Source: Thermoplasmata archaeon (GTDB lineage Archaea; Thermoplasmatota; Thermoplasmata; Lutacidiplasmatales; UBA184). Taken from it: a stretch of DNA of 6,899 bases. The position numbers were made by a program, and so were the translations under genes. The stretch covers positions 1 to 6,899 of the forward strand of contig JASHWZ010000024.1 of the NCBI GenBank assembly GCA_030043865.1, in the 5' to 3' direction. The notes beneath the pieces are model-generated. The model was not told the origin of the DNA, searched no databases, and saw nothing but the letters and a program-made list of their open reading frames with translations. Shown in pieces: positions 1-6,067 of the stretch (position 1 is the stretch's first letter; each line of letters opens with the position of its first letter).

Positions 1-86
1 TCGATCAGGTACGGCTCGCTGAGCGCCTCCCGCGCCTCCGCGAGGTAACGTCGGGCGTACGCGTCGAGCCCCGGAGCCTCCGTCAT
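1..86 (-). CDS. Partial CDS, N-terminal 28 codons; possible SIS-domain sugar isomerase
   Basis: The start ATG (86-84) overlaps the TGA stop of the GHMP kinase in an ATGA arrangement, so the two are probably translationally coupled. The frame stays open to the left edge of the window. The visible peptide begins MTEAPGLDAYARRYLAEA and continues through a short acidic, helical stretch ending near EPYLI. It is too short for a secure family call. Heptose-kinase-type GHMP genes often sit beside a SIS-domain sedoheptulose-7-phosphate isomerase (GmhA), and those proteins open with a similar Tyr/Leu-rich helix, so that is the leading guess. It rests on context, not on a motif. A nucleotidyltransferase or phosphatase of the same pathway is equally possible. 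The open frame and the overlap are what the sequence shows directly. Confidence 0.55.
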   Translation of the reverse strand, partial: MTEAPGLDAYARRYLAEAREALSEPYLI

Positions 87-1060
87 CGGTGGATGCCCAG
101 GATCCGCGACCCCTCGGAAATGATCCGCACCGGGAGCCGGGCCATCGGCGACAGGACGGCCGCTATTTGACGGCTGCGTTCGGGGGGATGGACGACGAGC
201 AGAAATCCGCCGCCACCAGCGCCGGTCACCTTGCCGCCGAAGGCGCCGGCCTCCTTCGCGGCCGCGAAGAAGCGGTCGATCTCGGGCGAGGAGATCCCGC
301 TCGAGAGCCCGCGTTTCAACTGCCAGCCTTCGTCGAGCACCGCGCCGAGCCGGGGCCAGTCCCGCCCAACGATCGCGGCGCGGGCGTCGGCCGCGAGGTC
401 GCGGATCCGCAGGAGCGCGTCCTTGTTGGATTCCGTCCGAGCGTCCTGCTCCTTGAGGATCCCCTGCGACCGGCGGGTCACTCCCGTGTAGAACAGCGAG
501 AGGTGGTCGGAGAGCGCCTCCCGGTCGCGGGTCGAGATCGGGAGCGGCGTCACGCGCACCGAGTCGTCCGGGCGGAACTCGAACTGCTGCACGCCGCCGA
601 ACGCGGCGATGTACTGGTCCTGCTTCCCCAGCGTCCCGCCGAGCGTGTCGATCTCGATCTCGCACGCCTCGCGGGCGAGCTCCGCGGGGTCCTTGAGCTC
701 CCCCCGGAACGCGTAGAGCGCGTTCAGGAGCCCCACGGTCAGACTGGAGGAGGAGCCGAGCCCGGTCCCCTCGGACGGGATGTCCGCGATCGTGTGGATC
801 TCGAGCGCCTCGTGGATGCGCGTCGTCCGCATCGCCTCCCGGACGAGCCCGTGCTGGAGGTCCTCGAGCCGCTCGACGTTCTCCGTCCGGGAGTAGGCGA
901 CCCGGATCGACCGGTCGAACTTCTCGTTCACGAGCACGTGGACGAACTTGTCGATCGCCGCGCTCACGACGACCCCGCCGTCGTACGCCCGGTAGAACGA
1001 GGGGAGGTCCGTTCCCCCGCCCGCGAAGCTGATCCGGAGCGGGGTCCGGGTGATGATCAC
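83..1060 (-). CDS. hddA: GHMP-family sugar kinase, HddA-like (D-glycero-D-manno-heptose 7-phosphate kinase type)
   Basis: This 325-residue protein would phosphorylate a sugar phosphate, by family analogy D-glycero-D-manno-heptose 7-phosphate at C1, as a cytosolic step towards a nucleotide-activated sugar for surface glycans. All three GHMP motifs are present. Motif 1 is TPLRISFAGGGTDL at residues 6-19, the signature of the HddA-like branch. Motif 2 is the ATP-binding loop GTGLGSSSSL at 98-107. Motif 3 is GGKVTGAGGGG at 275-285. The stretch GKQDQYIAAFGG lies between motifs 2 and 3 and carries the likely catalytic Asp. The length fits the family. The GTG start at 1060 is chosen because VIITRTPLRIS is where homology begins; the same frame runs open far upstream, but with only A/R/P/G-rich shadow sequence. 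The gene follows the helicase by 26 nt and overlaps the next gene by 4 nt. The exact substrate is uncertain, since related GHMP kinases act on other sugars. Confidence 0.85.
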   Translation of the reverse strand: MIITRTPLRISFAGGGTDLPSFYRAYDGGVVVSAAIDKFVHVLVNEKFDRSIRVAYSRTENVERLEDLQHGLVREAMRTTRIHEALEIHTIADIPSEGTGLGSSSSLTVGLLNALYAFRGELKDPAELAREACEIEIDTLGGTLGKQDQYIAAFGGVQQFEFRPDDSVRVTPLPISTRDREALSDHLSLFYTGVTRRSQGILKEQDARTESNKDALLRIRDLAADARAAIVGRDWPRLGAVLDEGWQLKRGLSSGISSPEIDRFFAAAKEAGAFGGKVTGAGGGGFLLVVHPPERSRQIAAVLSPMARLPVRIISEGSRILGIHR

Positions 1061-1085
1061 GGCGGGACGACCGCCCGTTCGGGCT

Positions 1086-1096
1086 CTTATGGATTT
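1086..1096 (-). promoter_or_regulatory. Putative TATA-like box for the GHMP kinase gene, overlapping the helicase stop codon
   Basis: On the minus strand the sequence AAATCCATAAG stands out in a very GC-rich background. Its centre lies about 30 nt upstream of the kinase GTG at 1060, which is archaeal TATA spacing if transcription starts at or next to the start codon. The box contains the helicase TAA stop (1089-1087). No convincing Shine-Dalgarno precedes the GTG, which suits a leaderless message. The call rests on composition and spacing only. Confidence 0.4.
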
Positions 1097-3075
1097 GGAC
1101 CGGCGACCGCGGGTCCGCCGGGCGGCTCCGTCCCGGGCGATCGGCTCGCGGTCCTCGACCAGCGCGCGCGACGGCCGTAGAACGCGTGGGTCGTCGCGGC
1201 GAGGTGGCCGATCGGCTCGAGCCCGGGGAGGCTTTTGCCGAAGCTCGGTGCCCGGCGGTCGAGGATGATCGCGATCCCGCGGTCGTGCTCGGAGCGGATC
1301 ATCCGGCCGATCGCCTGGAGGATCGCCCGCGCGGCGGGGGCCTCCACCGTGTACTCCCAGCCCTTGCCCGTCGTCGAGTCGAGGAAGCGGCGGAGCGCTT
1401 CGTGCTTCGCCGACGGCCGCGGGTACGGGATCCCGACCAGGACGACCGCCTCGAGCTCCTCGTTCGGGTAGTCGATCCCCTCGGAGAGTCGGCCGCCCGC
1501 GACCCCGAGCAGCACGGTCCCCTCCGGGTCCTTCTTCCATCCTTCGATGGAGCGCCAGAGGTCGCCCATCGGGAGCTTCGAGAACTCGATGAACACGTTC
1601 CCCGGGAGCTGGGACTGCAGGCCCGACTGGAGGACCTTCTGCATCAGGTCGAAGCTCGGGAAGAACACCGCGGTCTTCACGGGCAGCGTCTGCAGCACCT
1701 CGACCAGGCGGTCGGCGAGGCGCGCGATCGCCCGCGGGTCCGAGCGCAGCTCCTCGTAGCGCGTCGACACCGTCGGGTCGTAGAGCAGCTTGCGGTGCTC
1801 CGGCGGGAAGTGCGAGGGGATCTCGAGCAGACGCGCCGAAGCCCCGAGCCCGAGGGAGTCGCGGTACTCCTCGAGCGGGGCCAGTGTCCCGCTCATGTGG
1901 ACCGAGAGATGGCAGTCGCGGATCGGCGCGGCGGGCGCCGACGCGTCGAGCGAGTACGCCTCGAGGGCCGGCCGCGGCAAGCGGGTCGCGAGCTTCACGT
2001 ACGTCGGGGGCTCGAGCTGCGGCCAGGAGAGCAGCGTCAGCGCCACGGTGTGGACCCACGACCGGGGGAGGTGGCGCTCGCGGCGACGCTCCTCGCGGAG
2101 GTTCTCCCCCCACGTCGCGAGCGCGCCGAGCCAGGTATCGAGCCGATGGCTCGTTCCCCCGAGCGCGGTCAGGAGGGCATCCTCGAAGACCCCGGGCGGG
2201 AGCACCGCATCGTCCTCCCGGGCGAGCGCCTGGATCAGCTCCTCGACCGCGGCGCCGACGATGTCGAAGAACCGGGTCGCGCTCGGTCCTTCAGGCAGCT
2301 GGAAGTCCCCGCGTTCCGCGACCTCGGCCCGCGCGCGGCGGACGGACTCCTGCGGCAGCGCGACCGTCGTGAGCTCGCGCAGGTGGTTCGGCAGGTTGTG
2401 CGCCTCGTCGATCACGAGGTCGACCCGTTCGGGACCGACGCCGAGCCACTGGAACAGCGACCGGCGGATGTGCGGATGGAAGAAGAACGCGTACGGCGCG
2501 GTGACCACGCGGGCCTGCGGCACGAGCTTCTTCGACAGCTCGTACGGGCAGAGGTTCTCCTCCCGGCAGAACGCCTCGAACTCCGTCGGGTTCGGGAGCT
2601 TCGCGCGGAACCGGTCCACGAGCCCTTCGAGGTCCGACTGGAGGACTCGGGCGTAGTACGGGCACCCGTCGAGGTCGGTGAGGTCGATCTCCCCGCCCTC
2701 GGGCAGCTCGGTCGGGGGAGTGAGGGGCGCCTCCCCCTGCAGGGCGCGCTCGGTCGCCCGCTTCCGGTCGGCGCACAGCTTGCCGTGCTCCTCGGCCGTC
2801 GCCCCCTTCACCTCGGCGACGTTCTCGAGCAGGAAGCAGCGTCCCGCCCGCCCCTGGAGGCCGACCGCGAGGAGCGGTTGCTCGAGCCGATGGGCGATCG
2901 TGCGCGCCTCGTGGATCACCTGGACCTCCTGTGCGTGGGTCCGGACCAGGTAGAGGATCCGATGGTCGGCGCGCGTCGCATGCTCGAGCAAGGGGGCGAG
3001 CGTGGCGACCGTCTTGCCGCTCCCCGTCGGGGCGTGCAGCAGGAGGGCTCCGCCGCGGCTGGTGAGGCCGGCCAC
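1087..3075 (-). CDS. xpd: XPD/Rad3-family 5'-3' DNA helicase with a 4Fe-4S domain
   Basis: This is a superfamily 2 ATP-dependent helicase of the XPD/Rad3 group, which unwinds DNA 5' to 3' in archaeal repair. Numbering from the GTG at 3075, the protein has 662 residues. Walker A is APTGSGKT (15-22) and the DEAH box lies at 223-226 within VDLVIDEAHNLP. MSGTLAP is at 394-400, GGRLSEGIDYP at 527-537, and motif VI QAIGRMIR at 587-594. Four cysteines sit where XPD binds its 4Fe-4S cluster: C80 (GRAGRC), C101 (KLCADRKR), C138 (GCPYY) and C176 (CPYEL), with an additional C170. The order and wording of these blocks are close to Thermoplasma XPD. A Pro/Arg-rich tail of about 25 residues follows the last conserved block. 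The conserved frame continues upstream of 3075 (see 3076-3126), so this start is probably too short. The gene follows fixX on the same strand but has its own candidate promoter. Confidence 0.93.
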   Translation of the reverse strand: MAGLTSRGGALLLHAPTGSGKTVATLAPLLEHATRADHRILYLVRTHAQEVQVIHEARTIAHRLEQPLLAVGLQGRAGRCFLLENVAEVKGATAEEHGKLCADRKRATERALQGEAPLTPPTELPEGGEIDLTDLDGCPYYARVLQSDLEGLVDRFRAKLPNPTEFEAFCREENLCPYELSKKLVPQARVVTAPYAFFFHPHIRRSLFQWLGVGPERVDLVIDEAHNLPNHLRELTTVALPQESVRRARAEVAERGDFQLPEGPSATRFFDIVGAAVEELIQALAREDDAVLPPGVFEDALLTALGGTSHRLDTWLGALATWGENLREERRRERHLPRSWVHTVALTLLSWPQLEPPTYVKLATRLPRPALEAYSLDASAPAAPIRDCHLSVHMSGTLAPLEEYRDSLGLGASARLLEIPSHFPPEHRKLLYDPTVSTRYEELRSDPRAIARLADRLVEVLQTLPVKTAVFFPSFDLMQKVLQSGLQSQLPGNVFIEFSKLPMGDLWRSIEGWKKDPEGTVLLGVAGGRLSEGIDYPNEELEAVVLVGIPYPRPSAKHEALRRFLDSTTGKGWEYTVEAPAARAILQAIGRMIRSEHDRGIAIILDRRAPSFGKSLPGLEPIGHLAATTHAFYGRRARWSRTASRSPGTEPPGGPAVAGPNP

Positions 3076-3126
3076 CTCTCGGAGGATCGACTCCTGCCCC
3101 GGCCGTACCCGGTACGGGAACAGTAA
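3076..3126 (-). other. In-frame N-terminal extension of the XPD helicase (Q-motif region) without a canonical start codon
   Basis: Reading the helicase frame upstream of GTG 3075 gives LLFPYRVRPGQESILREV, which matches the conserved region just before Walker A in XPD proteins (aromatic-Pro-Tyr ... RPGQ). This segment is therefore almost certainly translated. I checked every codon of this frame from 3076 back to the fixX stop (TGA, 3267-3265) and found no ATG, GTG or TTG. The best candidates are non-standard: CTG at 3123-3121 (giving MFPYRVRPGQ) or TTA at 3126-3124. The sequence further upstream, 3127-3264, is Thr/Pro-rich if translated and looks like leader rather than protein. A sequence error is the main alternative. 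Confidence 0.75.
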
Positions 3127-3197
3127 GGACGGTTCGGGGGCGGTCGTCGCCGTCGGCGTCGTGGGTGGCTCCGCCCCGGTCGAGTCCGAGCGGAGGG

Positions 3198-3204
3198 TTT
3201 TAAG
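3198..3204 (-). promoter_or_regulatory. Putative TATA box for the helicase gene
   Basis: CTTAAAA on the minus strand is a conspicuous AT island in the GC-rich interval between fixX and the helicase. It would place a transcription start near 3172-3177, leaving a leader of about 50 nt before the proposed helicase start near 3123. It closely resembles the box upstream of mdh. I see no recognisable Shine-Dalgarno between it and the helicase. Confidence 0.45.
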
Positions 3205-3264
3205 TCTCGCGTTCAGAGGAACGATGCGCGGTCGCTCGGGTCCGTGGCCGCGGCCCTCGACCGC

Positions 3265-3585
3265 TCATCCGTACGCGTATCGGACGCCGTACGGACCCCG
3301 TGGCATCGTCCAGGTCACCGACCCCTGGTCGCAGGCGATGTCGCACGCCCCGCACTCGACGCAGTCCTCGTACCGGAAGACGAGGCGGCCGTCGATCCGT
3401 TCGTAGCACTTCGCCGGACAAACGAACGTGCAGAACGAGTGCGGACACCGCGCGCAGACCTCGGGTTTCGTGGTGATGTGCGCGTGGTCCTTCGAGTCGG
3501 TGGAGTAGCGCAACGTGCCGAGCCGTCGCTTGATCTCGACGAACTCGACCGGCGCACCGGCCGACGAGGCTCCGGACTCCGCCAT
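3265..3585 (-). CDS. fixX: FixX/EtfX-like ferredoxin
   Basis: This 106-residue iron-sulfur protein is of the type that passes electrons between an ETF:quinone-oxidoreductase-like flavoprotein (FixC) and the quinone pool, or within the bifurcating FixABCX complex. After a leader rich in small residues, the FixX hallmark DHAHI is at 33-37. A first cysteine group follows: C44, C47, C52 and C56 (followed by Pro), plus C60 in PAKCYE. The second group is CVECGACDIAC, with C75, C78, C81 and C85. The end PRGPYGVRYAYG matches the FixX C-terminal signature. The cysteines could hold two 4Fe-4S clusters. The ATG at 3585 lies 8 nt after the mdh stop, so the two are probably co-transcribed. No fixA, fixB or fixC lies in the window, so its flavoprotein partner must be encoded elsewhere. 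The family call is firm, but the role beside mdh is not established. Confidence 0.88.
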   Translation of the reverse strand: MAESGASSAGAPVEFVEIKRRLGTLRYSTDSKDHAHITTKPEVCARCPHSFCTFVCPAKCYERIDGRLVFRYEDCVECGACDIACDQGSVTWTMPRGPYGVRYAYG

Positions 3586-3593
3586 CGTCGTTC

Positions 3594-4538
3594 CTACCCG
3601 GGCGCCTTCCCGAGGAGGGCGAGGTCGGCCCGGACCGCCGCGACGCTGGCGGCGAAGGCGGACCGCTCCGCCGGGGTGAGGTCGACCTCGACGACCCGTT
3701 CGACCCCCTGCCGCCCGAGCACGACGGGCACGCCGACGTAGACGTCCTTCTCCCCGAACTCCCCGTTCAGGTGGGCGGCGACCGGGAGCAGGCGGTGGGC
3801 GTCCGTCGCGACCGCGCTCACCAGCTCCGCCTGCGACGCGGTCGGTGCGTAGAAGGCGCTCCCGGTCTTGAGCAGGTTCACGATCTCCGCGCCGCCCTGC
3901 TTCGCCCGCTCGACGATCGCGGCGAGGCGGTCGGGCGGGAGCAGCTTCGAGAGCGGGACCCCGCCCACGCTGGAGAGCGACAGGATCGGCACCATCGTGT
4001 CCCCGTGCGTCCCGAGGACGAAGCTCGTGACGTCCCGGGGGGCGACGTGGAGCGCCTCCGCGACGAACGTGCGAAATCGGGCGGTGTCGAGCGTGCCGGA
4101 CTCCCCAAAGACCCGCGGGGCGGGGAGCCCGCTCACCTGGCGGAAGTAGTACGTCATCACGTCGACCGGGTTCGTCACGACCACGACGACCGCGTTCGGC
4201 GCATGGGCGCGGACCGCCTCGGCATGCCCCTTCACGATCGCCGCGTTCTTCTCGAGCAGGTCGGATCGGCTCATCCCGGGCTTCCGGGCGAGGCCCGCGG
4301 TCTCGACGACCACGTCGGCGCCCGCGAGCGCATCGAGCGACGTCGCCCCCGTGACCCGCGTGGAGAACCCGAGGATCGGGGCCGACTCCTGGAGGTCGAG
4401 CGCCTTCCCCTGGGGGAGGCCGTCGATGATGTCGACGAGCGTCACTTCGCGCGCGAGGTCGAGCTCCGCGAGGCGCTGGGCGAGCGAACCCCCGATGTTC
4501 CCGGCGCCGAGGACAACGACCTTTCCGAGTGCGCTCAT
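3594..4538 (-). CDS. mdh: Malate dehydrogenase, LDH-like NAD-dependent type
   Basis: This 314-residue cytosolic enzyme interconverts malate and oxaloacetate with NAD. The Rossmann loop GAGNIGGS is at 11-18, and D36 at the end of the second beta strand favours NAD over NADP. The mobile loop ARKPGMSR spans 84-91: R85 occupies the position that selects malate or oxaloacetate, and R91 is the second substrate arginine. TNPVDVMTYY lies at 122-131, and LDTARFR at 150-156 gives D151 and R154. The catalytic His is H178 in GTHGD. The block GGAEIVNLLKTGSAFYAP is nearly that of Chloroflexus-type MDH. The ATG at 4538 is preceded by GAGGG seven nt upstream and by a TATA-like box. Homology begins right after this start; the frame stays open further upstream but reads as Arg/Ser-rich shadow. 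It is the first gene of an mdh-fixX unit and diverges from the coiled-coil genes. Confidence 0.95.
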   Translation of the reverse strand: MSALGKVVVLGAGNIGGSLAQRLAELDLAREVTLVDIIDGLPQGKALDLQESAPILGFSTRVTGATSLDALAGADVVVETAGLARKPGMSRSDLLEKNAAIVKGHAEAVRAHAPNAVVVVVTNPVDVMTYYFRQVSGLPAPRVFGESGTLDTARFRTFVAEALHVAPRDVTSFVLGTHGDTMVPILSLSSVGGVPLSKLLPPDRLAAIVERAKQGGAEIVNLLKTGSAFYAPTASQAELVSAVATDAHRLLPVAAHLNGEFGEKDVYVGVPVVLGRQGVERVVEVDLTPAERSAFAASVAAVRADLALLGKAPG

Positions 4539-4574
4539 GCCCCGACCCTCGCGGGGCGGGCCACCGACCCGGGG

Positions 4575-4581
4575 CTTAAAT
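4575..4581 (-). promoter_or_regulatory. Putative TATA box for mdh in the divergent promoter region
   Basis: ATTTAAG on the minus strand is centred about 40 nt before the mdh ATG. A start of transcription near 4552 would leave a short leader holding the GAGGG ribosome-binding site (4550-4546). Because CTTAAAT also reads as an AT box on the plus strand, the same island might serve the divergent coiled-coil genes, with a leader of about 55 nt. A weaker AT stretch at 4623-4637 (AAACCTTGATTCTCC) is another candidate for the plus direction, at leaderless spacing from 4660. Confidence 0.5.
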
Positions 4582-4659
4582 CGGAGCGCCCCGCGCGCGC
4601 CTCGGGCTCGCGACGCGGGGCGAAACCTTGATTCTCCGCACCGCGAGTGCACCCCCCGG

Positions 4660-4911
4660 ATGGTGGACGTCGAATCCGCACTCGCGAGCGTGCGGGAGCG
4701 GGACAACTGGCGTCGGCGCATGGAGGCGCTCGAACGCTCGCTCGACGACGTCCGGGAGCAGCGTCGCAAGCTGGAACTCCGCCTCCGGCGCGTCCGCAAG
4801 GAGCTCGTCCGCCTGCGCCAGGCGACCGAAGCGGTCCTCGACCTCGCGCGCTCGGCCACCCGACCGGAGGTGATGCGTGTCCCGACCCCTACTGCGATCC
4901 ACAACCGCTAA
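4660..4911 (+). CDS. Small coiled-coil protein, function unknown
   Basis: I do not recognise this 83-residue protein. Residues 21-59 form a regular heptad pattern: M21, L24, L28, V31, L38, L42, V45, L49, L52 and V59 alternate at 3/4 spacing, with many Arg and Glu at the outer positions, so a long amphipathic helix or coiled coil is likely. There is no signal peptide, membrane span or cysteine. The last 20 residues (Pro- and Thr-containing) look unstructured and are encoded partly in the overlap with the next gene. The ATG at 4660 begins MVDVESALASVRERD. The same frame is open upstream, but that part lies antisense to mdh and reads as shadow. No Shine-Dalgarno is visible at the ATG. It is the first plus-strand gene after the divergent promoter. 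A partner role with the next coiled-coil protein is an inference from adjacency. Confidence 0.7.
   Translation: MVDVESALASVRERDNWRRRMEALERSLDDVREQRRKLELRLRRVRKELVRLRQATEAVLDLARSATRPEVMRVPTPTAIHNR
4866..4874 (+). promoter_or_regulatory. Strong Shine-Dalgarno site that fixes a GTG start
   Basis: GGAGGTGAT is complementary over nine bases to the conserved 3' end of prokaryotic 16S rRNA. Its GGAGG core ends six nt before the GTG at 4877. It lies inside the coding sequence of the preceding coiled-coil gene, so the second gene can be translated from the same message. It is the best ribosome-binding site in the window and decides the start of the 76-residue protein. Confidence 0.8.
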
Positions 4912-5107
4912 GGAAGATGCCCTGCTCGCGACCGAGCAGGAGCTCCTCGCCGAGGTCGCCCGCACCCGGCGGGAGGAGGAGTACCTCCTCCTCAAGGTGC
5001 GCCAAGCGCGGGAGCAGGTCCGCTACTACGAGCGCCTGCTCGAACTCCTCAAGCGGGACTGGGGCGCCGACCCCGCCCTCGCCGCGCTCGTCCGCCGGCT
5101 CGGGTAG
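4877..5107 (+). CDS. Second small coiled-coil protein, function unknown
   Basis: This 76-residue protein starts with GTG at 4877, six nt after a strong Shine-Dalgarno core, and overlaps the previous gene by 35 nt in another frame. Residues about 15-60 form a charged helix with a hydrophobic stripe at L17, L24, V27, L38, V41, V48 and L55, including EEEYLLLKVRQAREQVRYYE. A short C-terminal segment, DWGADPALAALVRRLG, looks like a separate capping helix. It has no cysteines, signal peptide or membrane segment, and I cannot assign a family. The overlap with the upstream coiled-coil gene suggests coupled synthesis and possibly a hetero-oligomer; this is an inference. The panE start follows 18 nt after its stop, with no promoter visible between, so the three genes may form one operon. 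Confidence 0.8.
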   Translation: MSRPLLRSTTAKEDALLATEQELLAEVARTRREEEYLLLKVRQAREQVRYYERLLELLKRDWGADPALAALVRRLG

Positions 5108-5125
5108 GGCCGGTCCCGGGCGACC

Positions 5126-6067
5126 GTGAGGATCCTCGTCGTCGGTGCCGGCGCGGTCGGCTCCCTGTTCGCCGCGCGCCTCGCGGCCGCGGGCGAGACG
5201 GTGGAGCTGACCGGGCGGGCCGAGCACGTCGCGGCGATCCGGAACCGAGGCATCGAGGTCCTCGGGACCGGCGCCGGCACGTTCCGCCCCACCGCCCTTA
5301 CCCGCCTCGAGGACGCCCAGACCCCGGACGCGGTCCTGCTCACTGTGAAGACGTTCCACCTGTCCGCCGCGGCCGCCGAGCTCGGACGCCGCTACCGAGC
5401 GGCGTTCCCGACGCTGCTCCCGCAGAACGGGCTCGGCGTGGAACCCCTCGTCGAGGGGCCGCTGCGCGAGGCGAGCGGTGTCGATCCTCGCCCCGGCCTG
5501 GTCCGCGCGGTCAACACGATCCCGGCGACGCTCGTCCGCCCCGGCGTCGTGCGTCAGGCGGGCACCGGCGAGCTCGTGCTTCGGGACCCCGCGGACGGTG
5601 GCCCGAACGCGAGCGCGACGGCCCTGTTCGAGCGGGCGCTCGAGAGCGCCGGCCTCTCCGTCCGGCTCGTGCACGACCTCGAACGCGAGCTCTGGCGGAA
5701 GGTGCTGGTGAACGCGGCGATCAACCCGGTGACGGCGCTCCACCGCGTGCCGAACGGTCGATTGCTCGAGCCCCCGTACCGGGAGGAGGCGCAGGCGCTG
5801 CTCCGCGAGGCCCAACGGGCCGCCTCCGCGGACGGGTTCGAGTTCTCCGACGCCGAAGCCGATCGAGACCTCGAACGCGTCGTCCGAGCGACCGCGGAGA
5901 ACCGGTCGAGCATGCTCCAAGACCGCGAGCGAGGCCGGCCCACCGAGGTCGACGCGATCTCGGGTGAGATCCTCCGACGGGCCGAGGCCCACGGGATCGA
6001 CCTCCCGCGGACGCGGTCGGTCGTTCGGCGCCTCGCGAGCGTCCCGCCGGCGACCGAAGCTACTTAG
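5126..6067 (+). CDS. panE: 2-dehydropantoate 2-reductase (ketopantoate reductase)
   Basis: This 313-residue cytosolic enzyme reduces 2-dehydropantoate to pantoate with NAD(P)H, the second step towards pantothenate and coenzyme A. The N-terminal Rossmann motif VGAGAVGS is at 6-13, with GR at 30-31 near the cofactor phosphate site. VKTF is at 74-77 and the substrate/cofactor Asn is in PQNGLG (N101). The C-terminal domain carries LWRKVLVNAAINPVTAL, with the catalytic Lys at K192 and Asn at N196 and N200. SSMLQDRERGRPTEVD follows at 261-276, with the active-site Glu at E274. Length and domain order are normal. The GTG at 5126 is placed directly before the Rossmann strand (RILVVGAG), so no earlier start is credible. 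No strong Shine-Dalgarno is visible. NADPH or NADH preference cannot be read with certainty. In archaea the pathway continues through pantoate kinase, which is not in the window. Confidence 0.94.
   Translation: MRILVVGAGAVGSLFAARLAAAGETVELTGRAEHVAAIRNRGIEVLGTGAGTFRPTALTRLEDAQTPDAVLLTVKTFHLSAAAAELGRRYRAAFPTLLPQNGLGVEPLVEGPLREASGVDPRPGLVRAVNTIPATLVRPGVVRQAGTGELVLRDPADGGPNASATALFERALESAGLSVRLVHDLERELWRKVLVNAAINPVTALHRVPNGRLLEPPYREEAQALLREAQRAASADGFEFSDAEADRDLERVVRATAENRSSMLQDRERGRPTEVDAISGEILRRAEAHGIDLPRTRSVVRRLASVPPATEAT

Noticed and set aside
89..1180. 363-codon plus-strand frame opposite the GHMP kinase
   Set aside because: Same pattern: antisense to a gene with all three GHMP motifs, repetitive Arg/Glu/Val composition and no recognisable domain.
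1061..2113. Long upstream extension of the GHMP kinase frame (351 codons to an apparent start at 2113)
   Set aside because: The translation is almost wholly Arg, Gly, Pro and Ala and lies over the helicase on the same strand in another frame, while the helicase frame has clear motifs. It is a shadow from third-position GC bias; homology starts at GTG 1060.
1186..3126. 646-codon open frame on the plus strand opposite the helicase
   Set aside because: Charged, Arg/Glu/Leu-rich low-information sequence with no motif, exactly antisense to the helicase. Long antisense frames are common in DNA of this GC content.
4540..4556. Small inverted repeat CCCCG...CGGGG just upstream of mdh, considered as an operator or hairpin
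   Set aside because: A five-base GC stem is expected by chance in sequence this GC-rich, and it overlaps the likely ribosome-binding site without any supporting feature.
4889..5992. 367-codon minus-strand frame opposite panE and the second coiled-coil gene
   Set aside because: The plus strand holds a complete ketopantoate reductase with its catalytic residues; the antisense frame has no motif.
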